DNA of 26,345 nucleotides from a virus. The DNA is taken from IMG/VR virus record IMGVR_UViG_3300027752_000086, positions 1-26,345 of that record. One strand, given 5' to 3'. Shown piece by piece: positions 22,471 to 26,345 of this stretch (positions are counted from its first letter, which is position 1; each line of letters starts with the position of its first letter). The position numbers and the translations under genes were made by a program. Under the pieces are notes generated by a model that saw only the letters and a program-made list of their open reading frames with translations, was not told the DNA's origin and searched no databases.

Positions 22471-23352
22471 ATGGATTTAAAGAATCTAATTCAAACAATG
22501 GACGACTTAGATAAGTCTAAAAACTTAACTGAGTCTGTTTACGAACAAGGCATGAATCCAGGAGCTCCTGTTAGCATGAACGTAAGTTTAAATGCAAGCG
22601 GTAAAGAGCATGTTGCGGATTTAATTGGCATGATGAAAAACGCAGGCCTTGGAGCACCAGAAGGTGACGCAGCACCAATAGGGTCAATGCGTAACGACAT
22701 GGAAGACTTTAGAGATAGAGTAGACGGACCACATGACGATAAAGGTCATGAACACTTTGGTACAGATAAAGATATTGACGACCCAGAAGAACCAGGACAA
22801 GATGATGTACCAGGCGATGACGATTCTGAAGAAGGATTTTTAGGTGGAATAGCAGGCGGCGTTGCTGGCAAAGTAGGCGGTGCAGCACTAGGTGGCGCAA
22901 TAGGTGGACCAGTTGGTGCAGCTTTAGGTTCTACAGTAGGACAAATAGCTACAACAGCAGCTGGCGCTCATATAGGCGACAAAATGACTGATGATGCAGA
23001 TCCAGAAATTGAAGGTTACTCAAACGAACCAGATGAAGAATATAGAGATCACAAGTACATGACTAAAGATTTAAGCGGTGGAATTAACCGTGAAAAGAAA
23101 ATGTACAAAAAAGCATCAGACGGTGATAACCCAATGGCAGTTGAATCTATTAAAGAGAAACTTATAAAAGAGTTAAAAGCATTTAAAGAAGCAAAAGATA
23201 GTTTTGACGAAGCAGGCTGTACAAAAGAAATGAAAAGACTTGACGCAAGTGGATGTTCAAAAAATGAAATGCTTAAAAAAGTAGGTCCTAAATTTGGTTG
23301 CGGAAAAGAAAAGTTTGAAAAACTATACGCAAGTAGTTGCGGTAACCACTAA
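22471..23352 (+). CDS. Acidic glycine-zipper protein with Cys-rich C-terminus
   Basis: A protein of 293 residues with four parts. Residues 1-65 are helical (NLIQTMDDLDKSKN, HVADLIGMMKNAGLG). Residues 75-122 are very acidic (DDPEEPGQDDVPGDDDSEE). Residues 123-170 are a glycine zipper (GGIAGGVAGKVGGAALGGAI, then GGPVGAALGSTVG), which can pack as a membrane-inserted helical hairpin. The C-terminal 45 residues carry four Cys (250, 262, 277, 290) within GCTKEMKRLDASGCSKNE and KFGCGKEKFEKLYASSC, a possible metal-binding or disulfide module. GGAG six bases before the ATG and a two-base gap couple it to the previous gene. It might be an internal virion protein ejected with the DNA (inference); no homologue with known function is recognised. 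Confidence 0.75.
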   Translation: MDLKNLIQTMDDLDKSKNLTESVYEQGMNPGAPVSMNVSLNASGKEHVADLIGMMKNAGLGAPEGDAAPIGSMRNDMEDFRDRVDGPHDDKGHEHFGTDKDIDDPEEPGQDDVPGDDDSEEGFLGGIAGGVAGKVGGAALGGAIGGPVGAALGSTVGQIATTAAGAHIGDKMTDDADPEIEGYSNEPDEEYRDHKYMTKDLSGGINREKKMYKKASDGDNPMAVESIKEKLIKELKAFKEAKDSFDEAGCTKEMKRLDASGCSKNEMLKKVGPKFGCGKEKFEKLYASSCGNH

Positions 23353-23385
23353 AACAAATAATAATAAAGTAATACCCCATAACTC

Positions 23386-23412
23386 AATAGGCTCTCCGGA
23401 GCCTATTTTTTT
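23386..23412 (+). terminator. Strong rho-independent terminator before gp17
   Basis: AATAGGCTC (23386-23394) pairs perfectly with GAGCCTATT (23399-23407) around a TCCG tetraloop of the stable UNCG type, followed by T residues through 23412. Confidence 0.92.
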
Positions 23413-23413
23413 G

Positions 23414-23421
23414 GTTAAATA
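23414..23421 (+). promoter_or_regulatory. Late promoter box, large terminase
   Basis: GTTAAATA starts two bases after the terminator T run, followed by CTAGT and the ATG at 23427. Six bases past the box is the A of the ATG. No Shine-Dalgarno sequence lies between. Confidence 0.7.
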
Positions 23422-23426
23422 CTAGT

Positions 23427-25007
23427 ATGAGTAAATCACTTGATGGCGTTCTAACCAAAAAAGCCAACCAAAAAGAAAAATACACAGAAGCCCAAATGGC
23501 TGACTTGTTAGCCTGCATGGATCCTGACACTGGGTATTTGTATTTTGCACGTAAGTTTGCATTCATACAACACCCTGTACAAGGTAAGTTGTTATTCGAT
23601 CCTTATGAATATCAATTACGATTAATGCATAGTTATCATCACTATCGCTTTAACATTAATATGATGCCTAGACAAACAGGTAAAACTACCTGTGCGGCAA
23701 TATACCTTGCTTGGTATGCAATGTTTATGCCCGATCAAACATGCCTTGTAGCTGCACACAAGTATACAGGCGCACAAGAGATTATGTCACGTATTCGTTA
23801 CGTATACGAAACATGTCCAGATTATATTAGAGCAGGTGTTACAAGTTATAACAAAGGTAGTATTGAGTTTGAAAACGGTTCACGTATTGTAGCACAAACA
23901 ACAACAGGTAATACAGGACGTGGTATGAGTATATCATTACTATACTGTGACGAGTTTGCGTTTGTGCAACCTAACATTGCTGAAGAGTTTTGGACTTCAA
24001 TATCTCCTACACTAGCAACAGGTGGTCGTGCTATTATTACAAGCACACCAAATAGTGACGAAGATACATTTGCTACTATTTGGAAGCAAGCGGAAGATAA
24101 GTTTGATGAACATGGTAACGAACAAGAGCTAGGATCAAACGGATTTGCTAGTTTCGTAGCACATTGGAGTGAACATCCAGATCGTGACGAAGCATGGAAA
24201 GTAGAAGAAGTTGGACGTATTGGTGAAGAGAAGTTTAGACGTGAGTACGGTTGTGAATTCCTAGTATTTGACGAGACCCTGATCAACAGTATATACTTGG
24301 CTAATATGGAAGGTAAAAATCCTATATTAAATATGGGACAAACACGCTGGTATAAAAAACCTACCTCTGAATTTACATATGCTGTTGCACTCGATCCTAG
24401 TATGGGCACAGGTGGAGATAATGCTGCTATCGAAGTATACGAGTTACCATCTTATACACAAGTAGCTGAGTGGCAACATAATGGAACTGCAATTCCAGGG
24501 CAAATTAGAGTACTTGCTGATATATGCAAATACTTAGAATCTGAAACTAATAATCCAAACGGTATATATTGGAGTGTTGAAAACAACGGTATTGGCGAAG
24601 CATGTTTACTTGTAATTAACGACTTTGGTGAAGAAAATATCCCGGGTCTATTTGTAAGTGAGCCAATGCGTAAAGGACATGTACGTAAGTTTAGAAAAGG
24701 ATTTAACACTACACACGGTACAAAGATTACAGCATGTAGTAGATTAAAAACTATGGTAGAAGGCGGCAAAATGTCTGTAAACAGCAAGCCTCTTATATCA
24801 GAACTTAAAAGTTATATTGCGTCAGGCTCTAGTTATCAAGCAAAGCCGGGTGCAGGTGATGACTTAGTAAGTGCAACATTACTTGCGCTTAGAATGATGG
24901 CAGTACTAAAAGACTGGGATCCAAGAATATATAACACGTTTAACCAAGCTGAAGATGATGGTGATTATGAACCACCGATGCCAATCTTCATTAGTTCAAA
25001 CTATTAA
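23427..25007 (+). CDS. 17: Large terminase subunit, gp17-like
   Basis: A protein of 526 residues (T4 gp17 has 610). The ATPase half has Walker A PRQTGKTT (81-88), Walker B LLYCDE (171-176, D175 and catalytic E176) and coupling motif TSTP (205-208). The nuclease half has D323 in ALDPSMGTGG, E385 in WSVENNGIG and D478/D479 in GAGDDLVSA, the three acidic positions of the RNase-H-like site (D401, E458 and D542 in T4). It pumps DNA into the prohead through the portal and cuts the concatemer. It is isolated by a terminator upstream and has its own late promoter box placed directly before the ATG. All catalytic residues appear intact. The N-terminal 25 residues precede the family core, so a start at codon 24 cannot be fully excluded. 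Confidence 0.95.
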   Translation: MSKSLDGVLTKKANQKEKYTEAQMADLLACMDPDTGYLYFARKFAFIQHPVQGKLLFDPYEYQLRLMHSYHHYRFNINMMPRQTGKTTCAAIYLAWYAMFMPDQTCLVAAHKYTGAQEIMSRIRYVYETCPDYIRAGVTSYNKGSIEFENGSRIVAQTTTGNTGRGMSISLLYCDEFAFVQPNIAEEFWTSISPTLATGGRAIITSTPNSDEDTFATIWKQAEDKFDEHGNEQELGSNGFASFVAHWSEHPDRDEAWKVEEVGRIGEEKFRREYGCEFLVFDETLINSIYLANMEGKNPILNMGQTRWYKKPTSEFTYAVALDPSMGTGGDNAAIEVYELPSYTQVAEWQHNGTAIPGQIRVLADICKYLESETNNPNGIYWSVENNGIGEACLLVINDFGEENIPGLFVSEPMRKGHVRKFRKGFNTTHGTKITACSRLKTMVEGGKMSVNSKPLISELKSYIASGSSYQAKPGAGDDLVSATLLALRMMAVLKDWDPRIYNTFNQAEDDGDYEPPMPIFISSNY

Positions 25008-25013
25008 AGAGTT

Positions 25014-25021
25014 GATAAATA
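25014..25021 (+). promoter_or_regulatory. Late promoter box, last gene
   Basis: GATAAATA, then CATT and the ATG at 25026. Six bases past the box is the second base of the ATG, so the leader would be absent or very short. Confidence 0.75.
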
Positions 25022-25025
25022 CATT

Positions 25026-26345
25026 ATGCAAACATTAAATCTAGTAGCCAAAGAATTATTTAATAAAATTAGAGGACGCTTTCCAAGTGTTACTATAGGC
25101 GACGGTGAAGGTAATATAACTACAGAGCCTGAATTAGCAAGATTTTATGATTTTGATTTTAAAGCCGGTGGTAAAGCGGTAGGTAAAATATCGATTAGTT
25201 TAGAAGATCAATCAGTATCAGTAGTATACAACCAAGGGTTAGTTACTGATGAAGATGAAATTACTAAAGATAGTTGGTATGACTTTTTAAAGGAACTAAG
25301 GCAGTTTGCAAAGAAACGTATGTTAAATTTTGATACAAGAGATATTAATAAATCAAATTTAAACAGAAGAGACTATAAATTTTTAGCAAATAACCGTACA
25401 GAGGAAGAAACAATGAGCGAAGGAAAACTATACGGTACAAGTAAATTAAGTTATCAAGACTTTGATAGTGCAAGACTTGTATTACGTCATAGCCAAGCAG
25501 TAAACCAAGAGCGAGCTGCGGGCAGAACACAACATGTTGAAAGTATTTACATTGAAAGTTCTGAAGGTGAAAGATTTAAATATCCATATAAGCACATCAA
25601 TGGTGCAAGAGCAATGGCACGCCACGTAGCAGAAGGTGGTAAACCTTTTGACGAGTTTGGCATACACATTGTTGGACTAAGTGAAGAATTATCCAAATTA
25701 AAAACATTTAAGAGTTACATGGGTCGCTCCAGTGTAATGGCAGAAGGTTTATCAGGATACATGGACGTTGTTAAAGAACGTGTTGCTTCAGTTAAGAAAA
25801 CACTTGAAAGTCTTCAAAAGAAAGCATTTTATACAGAAACATTTACAAACTATGCAAAGGCAGAAATAAAAGAAGTACCACAAGACGTTGCAGAGAATTG
25901 GATTGATGAACTAACAGTACGTCAGTTTAACGAAGAACTTAAAGATGTATTTCCATACATATACAGCTTAGTTAGTGAAAACACTCGTGCAAAAACTTTA
26001 GGACCAATGGACTTAGAAGGCTACACAGCATACAAAGGCGACCTGTCAGAAGCTAGTGTAAAGCATGAGTTACAAGACAATTTTGATACACTGTGCCAAA
26101 TGAAAGAAGAAGGTGCAAGTGAATCACAACTTGAAGCTGCTGCAGCAAAAATGACATTTGGGGGGCAAGCACTAGAAGCATGTTTATCTGGTGCTGATAA
26201 TCCATTCGGCAGTGACGACCACGAACCAGACTTTGAATCACAAATTGAACAAGGCTTTGAAGAAATGATGGGCCAGTTTGCTGAAGGCGAAACCAACGAA
26301 GAAGTTGAAGTTTCAGATGAAATGAGAGATCAAATATCAGATTGG
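25026..26345 (+). CDS. Large conserved phage protein, 3' truncated
   Basis: Open from the ATG at 25026 to the right edge, 440 codons with no stop. The start QTLNLVAKELFNKI is followed by a beta-rich part (FKAGGKAVGKISISLEDQSV) and RRDYKFLANNRTEEETMSEG. The best conserved part is SYQDFDSARLVLRHSQAVNQ (about 142-161), AAGRTQHVESIYIESSEGER (165-184) and FKYPYKHINGARAMARHVAEGG, which from memory recurs in large uncharacterised proteins of T4-like marine phages. The later part is helical and acidic, with LCQMKEEGASESQLEAAAAK and FGGQALEACLSG, somewhat like the C-terminus of the protein at 22471. No portal (gp20) motif was recognised. Role unknown; a virion or packaging-related protein is likely from position. 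Confidence 0.75.
   Translation, partial: MQTLNLVAKELFNKIRGRFPSVTIGDGEGNITTEPELARFYDFDFKAGGKAVGKISISLEDQSVSVVYNQGLVTDEDEITKDSWYDFLKELRQFAKKRMLNFDTRDINKSNLNRRDYKFLANNRTEEETMSEGKLYGTSKLSYQDFDSARLVLRHSQAVNQERAAGRTQHVESIYIESSEGERFKYPYKHINGARAMARHVAEGGKPFDEFGIHIVGLSEELSKLKTFKSYMGRSSVMAEGLSGYMDVVKERVASVKKTLESLQKKAFYTETFTNYAKAEIKEVPQDVAENWIDELTVRQFNEELKDVFPYIYSLVSENTRAKTLGPMDLEGYTAYKGDLSEASVKHELQDNFDTLCQMKEEGASESQLEAAAAKMTFGGQALEACLSGADNPFGSDDHEPDFESQIEQGFEEMMGQFAEGETNEEVEVSDEMRDQISDW

Noticed and set aside
23846-24409. Long open frame on the minus strand inside gp17
   Set aside because: It lies fully opposite an intact terminase with all motifs; its product is Ser/Pro-rich without any domain and there is no promoter or ribosome site. 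It follows from the base composition of gp17.
25026-26345. Last gene as portal protein gp20
   Set aside because: Portal follows the terminase or tube genes in many T4-like phages, but no portal motif or similarity was recognised.
1-26345. tRNA genes, CRISPR arrays, integrase or insertion sequences
   Set aside because: No cloverleaf-like segment, regularly spaced identical repeats, recombinase motif or terminal inverted repeats were noticed on reading both strands. A covariance-model scan would be needed to exclude a tRNA firmly.

Overview
The window looks like part of the late (virion assembly and DNA packaging) region of a T4-like marine myovirus. Recognisable T4-type proteins are the neck proteins gp13 and gp14, tail completion protein gp15, tail sheath gp18, tail tube gp19, a gp54/gp19-like tail-tube-fold protein, head completion protein gp4, small terminase gp16 and large terminase gp17. 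AT-rich DNA, fibre-like proteins with marine-phage style repeats, PF13759-type 2OG-Fe(II) oxygenases and a tryptophan halogenase all point to a cyanophage-like or SAR11-type myophage. No host marker gene, tRNA, integrase, insertion sequence or CRISPR array was seen, so the host is not settled. Family names come from reading motifs; no database search was run.

Layout. (1) 3-4945, plus strand: a tightly overlapping accessory cassette of a methyltransferase (cut by the left edge), a 2OG-Fe(II) oxygenase, a flavin-dependent halogenase, a second 2OG-Fe(II) oxygenase, a DUF6065-like protein, a DUF6356-like small protein and an unknown protein. (2) 4984-9500, plus: two fibre-like proteins that share sequence modules flank a complete subtilisin-like protease; the second fibre ends in a cupredoxin domain. 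(3) 13150-9486, minus: gp14, gp15, a Nudix hydrolase, a cupin-like protein and a small unknown protein. (4) 13207-14762, plus: gp13, a small gene with a TTG start and a dNMP-kinase-like gene behind a perfect consensus sigma70 promoter. A minus-strand HNH-like gene converges on the kinase. (5) 15139-26345, plus: gp18, gp19, the gp54-like protein, a small unknown, gp4, gp16, two unknowns, gp17 and a large unknown that runs off the right edge. Compared with the T4 order 13-14-15-16-17-18-19, the block is rearranged and 14-15 is inverted.

Regulation. Most transcription units start at an octamer close to GATAAATA, matching the T4 late promoter box (TATAAATA; NATAAATA in cyanophages). Strong hairpin terminators follow gp19 and precede gp17, and a weaker one precedes gp18. 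If initiation lies six bases past the octamer, as in T4, the units fall into two classes: leaders of 13-28 nt with a Shine-Dalgarno sequence, and units whose first transcribed base is the A of the start codon (gp14, gp54-like, gp17, and within one base the last gene). This predicts leaderless late mRNAs and is, with the halogenase/dioxygenase cassette, the most unusual content of the window.
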